Positions 1-6,574 of a stretch of 12,761 nt of DNA are shown one piece after another. Below the pieces are notes generated by a model. It was not told the origin of the DNA. It saw only the letters and a list, made by a program, of their open reading frames with translations, and made no database searches. The stretch is from Crocinitomicaceae bacterium (GTDB lineage Bacteria > Bacteroidota > Bacteroidia > Flavobacteriales_D > Crocinitomicaceae). Both the position numbers and the translations under genes were made by a program. The DNA lies in contig JAHEMP010000037.1 in NCBI GenBank assembly GCA_024643585.1, positions 1-12,761 of the forward strand. Reading direction: 5' to 3'. Numbering within the stretch: position 1 is the first letter of the stretch; the number at the start of each line of letters is the position of its first letter.

Positions 1-67
1 CTCCAAAGGGGGAAGCGGATTGCGGATTACTGAATTAATCAATCATTAGTAATTCGCCAATCAGCAA
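1..67. other. Intergenic stretch downstream of sufC with AT-rich repeat-like sequence
   Basis: This is the non-coding end of the window after the sufC stop codon. It contains a CTCCAAAGGGGG run followed by GCGGATTGCGGATTAC and several spaced AATNCG/AATTCG-like units. The style resembles the degenerate repeat before sufB at 2388-2430. No hairpin with a T-run is visible, so transcription of the suf operon probably continues toward a gene beyond the left edge, expected from family synteny to be sufD. It is too short to say more. Confidence 0.4.
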
Positions 68-817
68 TTAAACTAGTTCTGCCTTAATCCAATCGTATCC
101 TTTCTCTTCCAATTCAAGCGCCAATTCTTTCCCGCCAGTTTTTACGATTTTACCGTCGAAAAGTACATGAACGAAATCTGGAACGATATAGTCCAATAAA
201 CGTTGGTAGTGCGTGATGACGATAGTCGCGTTTTTGTCGCTTTTTAGCGTATTAACGCCATTCGCAACGATACGCAAAGCATCAATATCCAAACCAGAAT
301 CTGTTTCATCTAGGATAGACAATTTTGGATCCAACATTGCCATTTGGAAAATTTCATTTCTTTTTTTCTCACCACCAGAGAAACCTTCGTTTACGGAACG
401 AGAAGCCAATTTAGCATCCAATTCAACCAACGCCGATTTTTCTTTTACAAGAGCCATAAAGTCTTTAGCAGAAATTGGTTCTTCTTTGCGGTACTCGCGA
501 ATTTCGTTTAAGGCAGTTCGCAAGAAATTGATATTTGAAACGCCTGGAATTTCCACTGGGTATTGAAACGCCAAGAACAAGCCTTCTCGAGCCCTATCTT
601 CTGTATCTAATTCCAACAAATCTTCTCCGTCGAAATCAACTGAACCTTCTGTTACTTCGTATTCTTCACGTCCAGCCAAGATGTTTGCCAAAGTACTTTT
701 TCCGGCACCATTGGGTCCCATTATTGCGTGAACTTCGCCTGCATTTACCGTAAGGTTCAATCCTTTTAAGATTTCTTTGCCATCGATTGTGGCGTGTAAG
801 TTTTCTATTTTAATCAT
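68..817 (-). CDS. sufC: SufC, Fe-S cluster assembly ATPase
   Basis: This cytosolic ABC-type ATPase of the SufBC2D scaffold couples ATP hydrolysis to iron-sulfur cluster assembly on SufB/SufD. The 249-residue protein has the usual family length and all expected motifs: Walker A GPNGAGKS at residues 34-41, Q-loop Gln85, ABC signature SGGE at 147-150 inside FSGGEKKR, Walker B ending in Asp170-Glu171, the D-loop SGLD and the switch His203. The SGGEKKRNE stretch and the ETDSGLDIDAL segment are typical of SufC rather than of transport ATPases, and there are no membrane segments. ATG at 817 is the obvious start. The gene lies 115 bp downstream of sufB on the same strand, and that gap is filled by a long inverted repeat. 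The identification is secure. Confidence 0.97.
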   Translation of the reverse strand: MIKIENLHATIDGKEILKGLNLTVNAGEVHAIMGPNGAGKSTLANILAGREEYEVTEGSVDFDGEDLLELDTEDRAREGLFLAFQYPVEIPGVSNINFLRTALNEIREYRKEEPISAKDFMALVKEKSALVELDAKLASRSVNEGFSGGEKKRNEIFQMAMLDPKLSILDETDSGLDIDALRIVANGVNTLKSDKNATIVITHYQRLLDYIVPDFVHVLFDGKIVKTGGKELALELEEKGYDWIKAELV

Positions 818-848
818 TGTTTGTTTTATTCTCTAATTATTTTTTCGT

Positions 849-930
849 GATTGCCTTCGGCTTCGCTCAGTCATCACTTTTATTTATTGCTTCGACTCCA
901 AACGATGACTGAGCGGAGTCGAAGGCAATC
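849..930. repeat. Long imperfect inverted repeat between sufB and sufC
   Basis: Two 27-base arms (849-875 and 904-930) are reverse complements apart from two mismatches, separated by 28 bases. The core reads CTTCGACTCCGCTCAGTC on the minus strand. A third partial copy, CTTCGACTCC at 890-899 in the spacer, pairs perfectly with GGAGTCGAAG at 915-924, so the transcript could form either a long or a short hairpin. No T-run follows on either strand, so it does not look like a terminator. Palindromes with this GACTGAGCGGAGTCGAAG core recur in many flavobacterial genomes (recalled, not searched). It is probably a dispersed intergenic repeat that may also affect mRNA stability between sufB and sufC. 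Confidence 0.85.
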
Positions 931-932
931 GT

Positions 933-2381
933 TTAACCGACCGAGCCTTCCAATGAAATCGTTAATAATTTTTGCGCTTCAACGGCAAATTCCATTGGCA
1001 ATTGGTTCAACACTTCTTTACAATAACCGTTTACGATTAAGCTAATTGCTTTTTCTTCACCGATTCCTCTTTGTTTGCAATAGAAAATTTGGTCTTCACC
1101 TATTTTGGAAGTCGTTGCTTCGTGCTCAATTTTCGCCGAACTATTTTTACATTCGATGTAGGGGAAAGTATGTGCGCCACACTCGTCCGTCATCAATAGC
1201 GAATCGCATTGCGAAAAGTTTCTTGCGTTGTTTGCGTTTTTCTGTATTTGCACCAATCCACGGTAACTGTTGCTCGATTTTCCAGCCGAAATACCTTTGG
1301 AAATAATCGTGCTTTTTGTGTTTTTACCGATGTGGACCATTTTAGTACCTGTATCCGCTTGTTGGTAATTGTTGGTAACGGCAACCGAATAAAACTCACC
1401 AATTGAATTGTCTCCCTTCAAAATACAAGAAGGATATTTCCACGTAACGGCAGAACCAGTTTCTACTTGCGTCCAAGAAATTTTGGAATTGGTATGACAG
1501 ATTCCTCTTTTTGTCACAAAGTTGAATACACCACCGACGCCATTTTTATCACCAGGATACCAGTTTTGAACAGTTGAATATTTTATTTCCGCATTGTCCA
1601 ATGAAATCAATTCAACTACCGCAGCATGCAATTGATTCTCGTCACGCATTGGGGCTGTGCATCCTTCTAAATACGAAACGTATGAACCTTCGTCAGCCAC
1701 AACAAGAGTTCTTTCGAATTGTCCCGTTCCGCCTTCGTTGATTCGGAAATAGGTTGAAAGCTCCATTGGGCAACGAACGCCTTTTGGAATGTAACAGAAA
1801 GAACCGTCAGTAAAAACGGCTGAATTCAAGGCAGCGTAGAAATTATCTGTTGTCGGGACCACTGTCCCCATGTATTTTTGAACCAATTCTGGGTGTTCTT
1901 GCACTGCTTCAGAGAAAGAGCAAAAGATGATTCCCAATTCTTTCAATTTCGCTTTGAAGGAAGTGGCAACGGAAACAGAGTCCATCACGAAATCCACGGC
2001 AACGCCAGTCAACCGTTTTTGTTCTTCCATTGAAATACCCAGCTTCTTCATGGTTTCCTTCATTTCAGGATCCACGTCGTCCCATGATTCGTATTTCTTG
2101 GTTTGTTTAGGTGCAGAGTAATAAGCGATTGCTTGGAAATCTGGTTTAGCGTAATGAACGTGTGCCCATTCCGGTTCAATCATTTCTTTCCAAACAGCGT
2201 ACGCTTTCAAACGGTAATCGAGTAACCATTTTGGCTCTTCTTTTTTCGCTGAAATCATGCGGATTACGTCTTCGTTTAGACCTACCGGAATTTTATCTGA
2301 TTCAATATCACTGACAAACCCGAATTTATATTCTTGGTCTTCAATGTCTTTTGCTAGTTCGTGCTCTGTGTATTGTGCCAT
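933..2381 (-). CDS. sufB: SufB, Fe-S cluster scaffold subunit
   Basis: SufB is the cytosolic scaffold subunit of the SufBC2D complex on which new iron-sulfur clusters are built. The 482-residue protein is close to the E. coli length (495) and its C-terminal 91 residues align with E. coli SufB without gaps. In that alignment Cys392 matches E. coli Cys405 and Glu421 (in the EHEATTS motif) matches Glu434, the two residues linked to cluster assembly. Further landmarks are the GISAGKSSNSYRG segment, the CGAHTFPYIEC segment and the terminal LEGSVG. The start is ATG at 2381. The gene sits 79 bp behind the A-type carrier gene and 115 bp before sufC, in the same transcription direction, consistent with one operon. 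Nothing suggests truncation. Confidence 0.97.
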   Translation of the reverse strand: MAQYTEHELAKDIEDQEYKFGFVSDIESDKIPVGLNEDVIRMISAKKEEPKWLLDYRLKAYAVWKEMIEPEWAHVHYAKPDFQAIAYYSAPKQTKKYESWDDVDPEMKETMKKLGISMEEQKRLTGVAVDFVMDSVSVATSFKAKLKELGIIFCSFSEAVQEHPELVQKYMGTVVPTTDNFYAALNSAVFTDGSFCYIPKGVRCPMELSTYFRINEGGTGQFERTLVVADEGSYVSYLEGCTAPMRDENQLHAAVVELISLDNAEIKYSTVQNWYPGDKNGVGGVFNFVTKRGICHTNSKISWTQVETGSAVTWKYPSCILKGDNSIGEFYSVAVTNNYQQADTGTKMVHIGKNTKSTIISKGISAGKSSNSYRGLVQIQKNANNARNFSQCDSLLMTDECGAHTFPYIECKNSSAKIEHEATTSKIGEDQIFYCKQRGIGEEKAISLIVNGYCKEVLNQLPMEFAVEAQKLLTISLEGSVG

Positions 2382-2387
2382 TTTTAT

Positions 2388-2430
2388 GAATTACGAATTT
2401 CGAATTTTTCAATTTCGAATTCGAATTTTT
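2388..2430. repeat. Degenerate AATTCGAA-type repeat before sufB
   Basis: The gap between the A-type carrier gene and sufB holds overlapping copies of GAATTTCGAATT-like units, including the perfect 12-base palindrome TTCGAATTCGAA at 2414-2425 and two direct copies of AATTTCGAATT. On the minus strand it ends only a few bases before the sufB ATG, so it forms the immediate translation leader of sufB. Simple AATTCG-type repeats are familiar between genes in flavobacteria (recalled). A regulatory role is possible but unproven. Confidence 0.6.
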
Positions 2431-2460
2431 TATCTCTGTTCTTTATTCTCTGTTATCAAT

Positions 2461-2784
2461 TTATACTGAAAACGATTCTCCGCATCCGCAAGTTCTATCC
2501 GCGTTCGGGTTTTTAAAAACAAATCCTTTACCGTTAAGTCCGCCAGAATAATCCAATGTTGTACCGATGAGGTAGAGAAAGCTTTTTTTATCGACAACTA
2601 TTTTAATGCCATTGTCTTCGAAAGATTTATCGTCTTCTTTTTCTTGATTGTCCAAATCCAATTGATACATCAATCCAGAACACCCACCGCCTTGCACTCC
2701 GACACGTATGAAGTAGCCTTCTTTGCCATCTTCTTGCATCAGTTTTGTAGCTTGTGTTTTAGCACTTTCCGTTACGTTTATCAT
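2461..2784 (-). CDS. sufA: A-type iron-sulfur carrier protein (SufA/IscA/ErpA family)
   Basis: This is a 107-residue cytosolic protein of the HesB/IscA/SufA/ErpA family, which receives iron-sulfur clusters from the scaffold and hands them to target proteins. The three family cysteines are present: Cys35 in QGGGCSG, and Cys99 and Cys101 in the C-terminal CGCGESF motif. The full length is typical of the family. It is the first gene of the suf operon here and is preceded by a clear promoter, with a leader of roughly 50 bases. The sequence alone does not distinguish the SufA, IscA and ErpA subtypes; the symbol sufA rests on its position next to sufB and sufC. Confidence 0.93.
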   Translation of the reverse strand: MINVTESAKTQATKLMQEDGKEGYFIRVGVQGGGCSGLMYQLDLDNQEKEDDKSFEDNGIKIVVDKKSFLYLIGTTLDYSGGLNGKGFVFKNPNADRTCGCGESFSV

Positions 2785-2839
2785 ATCTCAGTTCTAAGTC
2801 CTTATTTATATTTAATCTAAATAGAAGCAATATTCACTG

Positions 2840-2870
2840 CAAAAATACCACTTTTATGGTATATGGCAAA
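2840..2870 (-). promoter_or_regulatory. Bacteroidota-type promoter of the suf operon with overlapping palindrome
   Basis: On the minus strand TTTG (2867-2870) and TATTTTTG (2840-2847) are separated by 19 bases, which matches the Bacteroidota -33 TTTG and -7 TAnnTTTG consensus in both elements and spacing. Transcription would start near 2833, about 50 bases before the ATG of the A-type carrier gene. A perfect inverted repeat, ATACCA-N6-TGGTAT (2845-2862), covers the upstream edge of the -7 element and most of the spacer, where a bound repressor would block RNA polymerase. The promoter match is seen directly; regulation by the palindrome is inference. Confidence 0.75.
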
Positions 2871-2946
2871 CAGATAAACAAGCTAATTTGTTCTTTTTTT
2901 GACAGGGTGATCCAATAGTCCATTCAGATCTCAAATTTCCAAGCAC

Positions 2947-2986
2947 AAAAAAACCGCCTGTAACTTGTACAAGCGGCTTTTTTAAA
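2947..2986 (-). terminator. Intrinsic terminator downstream of the T9SS-exported protein gene
   Basis: A 9-bp stem with one C-A mismatch (2954-2962 with 2968-2976) encloses the 5-base loop ACTTG. Read on the minus strand it is followed by seven T residues (plus-strand A run 2947-2953). It lies 14 or more bases after the stop codon of the gene ending at 3000 and separates it from the suf promoter. T residues also follow the stem on the plus strand, so it could act in both directions. Confidence 0.8.
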
Positions 2987-2999
2987 AAAATATGGAATC

Positions 3000-4517
3000 C
3001 TATTGTTTCGTAAACTTTGCTACGCCAATTTGATTGTCCTCAATTGTTTTGATGGTATAAATACCATTTTCAAGCGAACGCACATCAATTACTGTGTTTC
3101 CGGCAACAGTTGCAGTCGATATGATCAACTGTCCCATTTGATTGAAAACTTGAACCGATGCTCCTGCTTTTGTTTTTGCTATTGTGACATCCGTAGAAGT
3201 TGGGTTTGGATATAAATCCAAAACATTATCTACTATACTCGGAACAGCCAATCCACCAGAGGCAAGATTTAGACGAATCATAAACAAAGCCGGAAAATTG
3301 AAATCTTCAACTGGTGACCACGGAACTTGTGTTAATGCATAAATAAACGATGTTTGAGGATGGAAAACATCGCTAAAACCAAGTTCTTGCATGTAAAACT
3401 CTTCTTCCAAAGCAACCATGTATTTACCTGGAGCCAAAGCTAGGGGAGAAGCAAAGGATACAGTGTACCATTTTTCAGCAACATTCTCAATAATTCCGGA
3501 AGCTGAACCAATAATTGAAATAGGATTACCCAAAGGATCCGTGCTGAAAACTCGGATATTAAATACGCTATCCACTGCCGGAGCGCCTGCGGTATTCGAT
3601 CCATTTCCTAAATAAACGGATACTGAGCTTGTAGAAGTTGCATTAGAAATATCAAATAAATTGGCAAGGTAACCTAATTCACCAGCACCGAGTCCAATTA
3701 AATCAACAGCAGTACCATCATCCAAGGCATAAACCGTATCTGTAATATTCACAACATAGGAAACCGTATCCGAAGCAGGAACTTCATCTGTCTCATTCAT
3801 TTGTGAAGTATATTTTACAGTATGTGGTCCATAACTTTGAGGTGTGTATGGCGCAACCGTAAATGTGCCTGAAGCCAAAGGCGCCAATGTTTGTGTAGTT
3901 GAAGACACGGCATGAACTTGTGTTCCTCCCGCTGTAACTGATACGTTTGCCTTAACACCTGTAATTGTGCCTGTTCCAGCCGACACAATGGTTGCTGGGG
4001 CAATAAAATTCAAAGATTGAGAAAGTGGAATCTGCAAATACTTGGATCCTTCCGTGCTTATTTCAGCATCATGGACAGGCGGATTTGCTACGCAAAAAGT
4101 GTGGGTAGCGGTTGTAACAGTTTGGTCATTGATAAAAACGAAACTAACGACACCATTGATTTTTACAGTGAAATTTGCACCCCCATCGCCATAATCGTCA
4201 ACATAGTTAATATCAAAACAGCTTCCTACGGTAAGGCATCCCAAAGACTCCGTTGTCGTGGTGTTGTCACCATATCCTCCAGCCGTCGCAACTTGCGTTC
4301 CTCCACTGTTGCAATTGACTTGGGCAGTATTTCCAAATGTGAAAAGTGCGCCGTTACCACAACCATTTCCCGTTGGTGTTAAATCCCAAAAACATTCATA
4401 GCCCCAGCTGTCCGTCTGAACATCCACTGTTACGTTAAGCTGTCCTGTTGGACATTGAGCCAAAAGATTCAAGGAATAACCGGAGACAAATAATAAAAAT
4501 AGATAGATTTTTTTCAT
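3000..4517 (-). CDS. Secreted protein with type IX secretion C-terminal sorting domain
   Basis: This 505-residue protein appears to be exported across both membranes. ATG at 4517 is chosen because it gives a clean signal peptide (MKKIYLFLLF..., likely cleaved after Ala20); an upstream in-frame GTG at 4538 would place unneeded residues before it. Residues 22-142 form a domain with all seven cysteines (22, 42, 53, 69, 94, 100, 142) and an acidic glycine-rich loop DDYGDGG at 107-113. Residues 148-260 look like a CARDB-like beta-sandwich, and 261-420 form a further beta-rich module. Residues 433-505 are a Por secretion (T9SS type A) sorting domain, with the YPNPT motif near its start and the ENGIYTIK stretch before the end. 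I see no catalytic motif; adhesion or binding is possible. A TATATTTG -7-like element lies upstream at 4540-4547. Confidence 0.88.
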   Translation of the reverse strand: MKKIYLFLLFVSGYSLNLLAQCPTGQLNVTVDVQTDSWGYECFWDLTPTGNGCGNGALFTFGNTAQVNCNSGGTQVATAGGYGDNTTTTESLGCLTVGSCFDINYVDDYGDGGANFTVKINGVVSFVFINDQTVTTATHTFCVANPPVHDAEISTEGSKYLQIPLSQSLNFIAPATIVSAGTGTITGVKANVSVTAGGTQVHAVSSTTQTLAPLASGTFTVAPYTPQSYGPHTVKYTSQMNETDEVPASDTVSYVVNITDTVYALDDGTAVDLIGLGAGELGYLANLFDISNATSTSSVSVYLGNGSNTAGAPAVDSVFNIRVFSTDPLGNPISIIGSASGIIENVAEKWYTVSFASPLALAPGKYMVALEEEFYMQELGFSDVFHPQTSFIYALTQVPWSPVEDFNFPALFMIRLNLASGGLAVPSIVDNVLDLYPNPTSTDVTIAKTKAGASVQVFNQMGQLIISTATVAGNTVIDVRSLENGIYTIKTIEDNQIGVAKFTKQ

Positions 4518-4539
4518 AACGTAGCTTTTAAGATTCACT

Positions 4540-4547
4540 CAAATATA
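4540..4547 (-). promoter_or_regulatory. Probable -7 promoter element of the T9SS-exported protein gene
   Basis: TATATTTG on the minus strand matches TAnnTTTG and lies 22 bases before the ATG at 4517. No TTTG or TTG is found about 19 bases further upstream, so only half of the promoter is supported. The same 104-bp gap (4518-4621) must also carry the promoter of the divergent lipoprotein gene, for which only a weak TAACTTCG at 4590-4597 is visible on the plus strand. Confidence 0.45.
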
Positions 4548-4621
4548 AGGTAAAAATCGATAACTTTATTTACTTGTAACTAAAACTATTAACTTCGTTT
4601 GAAACGTAGAAATAAGCGATT

Positions 4622-4861
4622 ATGAAATTGTCAACAAAGATACTTTTCTTACCCTTTTTGCTTTTTACACTGAGTTGTGAATTCAAACAAGTAAATGATG
4701 ACGCAAAATCCTATTGTGATTGCAAAGCAAAGCAATACGAGGGCAAAACAGTAGATGGGGAATGTTCAAAATTATTAGCCAAGCTAAATAAGAAATACGA
4801 GTACTTTCCAGACGAATATGAAATGTTAGCTGAGAAAATTGCCGAATGTTTGGCAGAGTAA
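4622..4861 (+). CDS. Small cysteine-containing lipoprotein of unknown function
   Basis: This 79-residue protein has a short basic N-terminus, a hydrophobic stretch (ILFLPFLLF) and a lipobox TLSC with Cys19 as the lipidation site, so it should be anchored in the envelope. The mature part is about 60 residues, mostly charged and probably helical, with four more cysteines: Cys32 and Cys34 as a CDC pair, Cys48, and Cys76 close to the C-terminus. Two disulfides are possible. I do not recognise a named family. It lies 51 bp before ribF, but ribF has its own promoter in that gap, so co-transcription is uncertain. The signal sequence and the use of the whole frame make it very likely a real gene. Confidence 0.8.
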   Translation: MKLSTKILFLPFLLFTLSCEFKQVNDDAKSYCDCKAKQYEGKTVDGECSKLLAKLNKKYEYFPDEYEMLAEKIAECLAE

Positions 4862-4867
4862 AAATCG

Positions 4868-4899
4868 TTGCTCACAAAGTTTTTGAATGATTACCTTTG
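4868..4899 (+). promoter_or_regulatory. Bacteroidota-type promoter of ribF
   Basis: TTG (4868-4870) and TACCTTTG (4892-4899) are 21 bases apart, giving an exact TAnnTTTG -7 element with acceptable spacing to a -33 TTG. Transcription would begin close to 4906, only a few bases before the ribF ATG at 4913, so the leader would be very short. The TTG at 4868 is in frame with ribF and could be mistaken for a start codon, but its place in the promoter argues against that. Confidence 0.65.
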
Positions 4900-4912
4900 C
4901 CAAAAAAAGCAA

Positions 4913-5854
4913 ATGAAGGTTTTTTACGATGTAGATAATGGATTCACGGCAAAATACCCTGTGGTGACCATAGGCACGTTTGATGGAGTACATTTAGGAC
5001 ATCAAAAAATTCTTCAAAAGCTAAATAAAGAAGCTGAAAAAATTGGTGGAGAATCCGTTTTGTTCACCTTTCATCCACATCCAAGAATTGTTTTAAATCC
5101 CGATAATCATAATCTGAAATTACTTCAAACACAAGAAGAGAAAATTGCCAAGTTAGAGCGGTTTGGTCTTCAAAATTTGATTGTTTATCCATTTACTAAG
5201 GATTTTTCAAATTTATCAGCTTTAGAATTTGTCCGTGATATCTTGGTAAAAAAAATGAATGTAAAAACGTTGGTAATTGGTTATGATCACCAGTTTGGGA
5301 ACAATAGAGAGGGTGGAATTGAATTTCTTCAATCCATTTCTAACGAACTAGACTTTACAGTAATTGAAATTCCAGCCCAAGAAATTGACGATGTAAATGT
5401 CAGTTCAACCAAAATAAGAAATGCACTTTTGGAAGGCAATATCGTTTTAGCGAATTCATTTTTGGCCGAACCTTTTGAATTGACAGGTATAGTAATTAAA
5501 GGAGAATCTTTGGGTAGAAAATTGGGTTTTCCAACGGCCAACATTGATTTACAAACAGAAATAAAATTAATTCCTAAAAATGGCGTTTATGCTGTTCAGG
5601 TAACTTTGGCTGATGGCAGATTGTTTGAGGGTATTATGAATATTGGTTCGAGACCAACAATCCATGCAAATGGGCAGTTAAGTTTAGAGGTTTATTTATT
5701 GGATTTTAACGAAGATTTGTACGACCAAAAAATAAAAGTTCAATTTGTTGAGCACATACGTGAGGAAATAGCCTTCGCTAATACCGAAGAATTAATTGAT
5801 CAAATTCAAAAAGATGAAGTACGCGTTCGTGACCTTTTTAATGCTTTACCTTAA
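4913..5854 (+). CDS. ribF: RibF, bifunctional riboflavin kinase / FAD synthetase
   Basis: This cytosolic enzyme phosphorylates riboflavin to FMN and then adenylates FMN to FAD. From ATG 4913 it has 313 residues, the normal length. The N-terminal FAD synthetase domain carries the nucleotidyltransferase motif GTFDGVHLGH at 21-30, HPHPR at 54-58, the GYDHQFGNNREGG segment at 123-135 and SSTKIRNALLEGN at 164-176. The C-terminal riboflavin kinase domain carries GRKLGFPTANI at 201-211, GVYAV at 224-228 and GIMNIGSRPTI at 240-250, and ends with the helical EELIDQIQKDE region. An in-frame TTG at 4868 would add 15 unfamiliar residues and overlaps the promoter, so ATG 4913 is preferred. The last 41 bases overlap the next gene. 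Confidence 0.96.
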   Translation: MKVFYDVDNGFTAKYPVVTIGTFDGVHLGHQKILQKLNKEAEKIGGESVLFTFHPHPRIVLNPDNHNLKLLQTQEEKIAKLERFGLQNLIVYPFTKDFSNLSALEFVRDILVKKMNVKTLVIGYDHQFGNNREGGIEFLQSISNELDFTVIEIPAQEIDDVNVSSTKIRNALLEGNIVLANSFLAEPFELTGIVIKGESLGRKLGFPTANIDLQTEIKLIPKNGVYAVQVTLADGRLFEGIMNIGSRPTIHANGQLSLEVYLLDFNEDLYDQKIKVQFVEHIREEIAFANTEELIDQIQKDEVRVRDLFNALP

Positions 5855-6398
5855 TAATTGTGTTTTAGCCCAAAATTCTGGTTATAAGATTTACACGCTT
5901 GAGGAAGCATTAATTTCACCAAAAGATTCCGTTTTTGGCATTACATTGCGTAAAAACAGATTGACAAAACTTCCAGATGAAATTTATGCCTTTGAAAATT
6001 TAATGTTTTTAGACGTTTCCAAAAACAAATTGAAATCCATCCCCATGGAATTAAATCAATTCAAGCATTTGGAAGTTTTTATGGCAGGTAAAAATAAATT
6101 GACCATTTGTCCAATTGTAATCTGTTCTTTGCCAAGCTTGAAGATTCTCAAGTTAAATGAAAATCCAATTGGAAATTTACCAGAGTGCATTCAATTTTTA
6201 ACAAATTTGGAAGAGTTGGATTTGTTTCAAACTCGAGTTGAAAGTTTTCCAGAGACATTGGTCGAACTGAAAAATTTAAAAAAAATGGATGTGCGAGGAA
6301 TACTTTACGGCCCTAAGTTTCAAGAACAATGGAAGGAAATGATGCCTCAGACCTTTATAGACTTCGATTTGCCATGTAATTGCATTGAAAGTAATTAA
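5814..6398 (+). CDS. Exported leucine-rich-repeat protein
   Basis: This 194-residue protein has a signal peptide (MKYAFVTFLM..., likely cleaved after Ala19 in VLAQ) and then the segment YTLEEALISPKDSVFGITL, a lead-in often seen before Bacteroidota leucine-rich repeats. About five repeats of roughly 23 residues follow at 41-162 (for example LTKLPDEIYAFENLMFLDVS and LKSIPMELNQFKHLEVFMAG), so it should fold as a short solenoid used for protein binding. ATG 5814 lies inside ribF, in a different frame, with a 41-bp overlap. It is preferred because the next ATG (5841) cuts the signal peptide, and no start lies after the ribF stop. The arrangement suggests translational coupling to ribF. The binding partner is unknown. 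Terminal cysteines 188 and 190 are present. Confidence 0.8.
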   Translation: MKYAFVTFLMLYLNNCVLAQNSGYKIYTLEEALISPKDSVFGITLRKNRLTKLPDEIYAFENLMFLDVSKNKLKSIPMELNQFKHLEVFMAGKNKLTICPIVICSLPSLKILKLNENPIGNLPECIQFLTNLEELDLFQTRVESFPETLVELKNLKKMDVRGILYGPKFQEQWKEMMPQTFIDFDLPCNCIESN

Positions 6399-6526
6399 AC
6401 CTTCAAACCATCACCTAACTTTTATTTTTTAAATCTACCAACCATTTATTAAAGTCATACGTTATGGAAGTATCGAACAGATTTGTGGTTATTTGTGTTT
6501 GATAATGGGTTTTTAGTTTTTAGTTC

Positions 6527-6558
6527 AAAAAGTCGATCTCTCCGGGTCGACTTTTTTT
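6527..6558. terminator. Bidirectional terminator between convergent genes
   Basis: AAAAAGTCGA (6527-6536) and TCGACTTTTT (6547-6556) are perfect reverse complements around a 10-base loop. T-runs follow the stem on both strands (6552-6558 on plus, the complement of 6527-6531 on minus). It lies between the leucine-rich-repeat gene ending at 6398 and the permease gene ending at 6575, and should stop transcription from both sides. Confidence 0.85.
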
Positions 6559-6574
6559 ATTCTCTCCAAGTTAA

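Noticed and set aside
213..566. Open plus-strand frame of 117 codons
   Set aside because: It is the antisense shadow of sufC, whose ATPase motifs cover the same bases.
849..930. The sufB-sufC inverted repeat as a terminator or as an insertion sequence end
   Set aside because: No T-run follows on either strand, there is no transposase remnant, and the gene order on both sides is intact.
4017..4382. Open plus-strand frame of 121 codons
   Set aside because: It is antisense to the cysteine-rich domain of the T9SS cargo gene, has no recognisable motif, and the opposite strand has signal peptide and sorting-domain support.
4868..4912. In-frame TTG at 4868 as an earlier ribF start
   Set aside because: It adds 15 residues with no family match, and the TTG and the TACCTTTG at 4892-4899 form a promoter, so the region is probably upstream of the transcript start.
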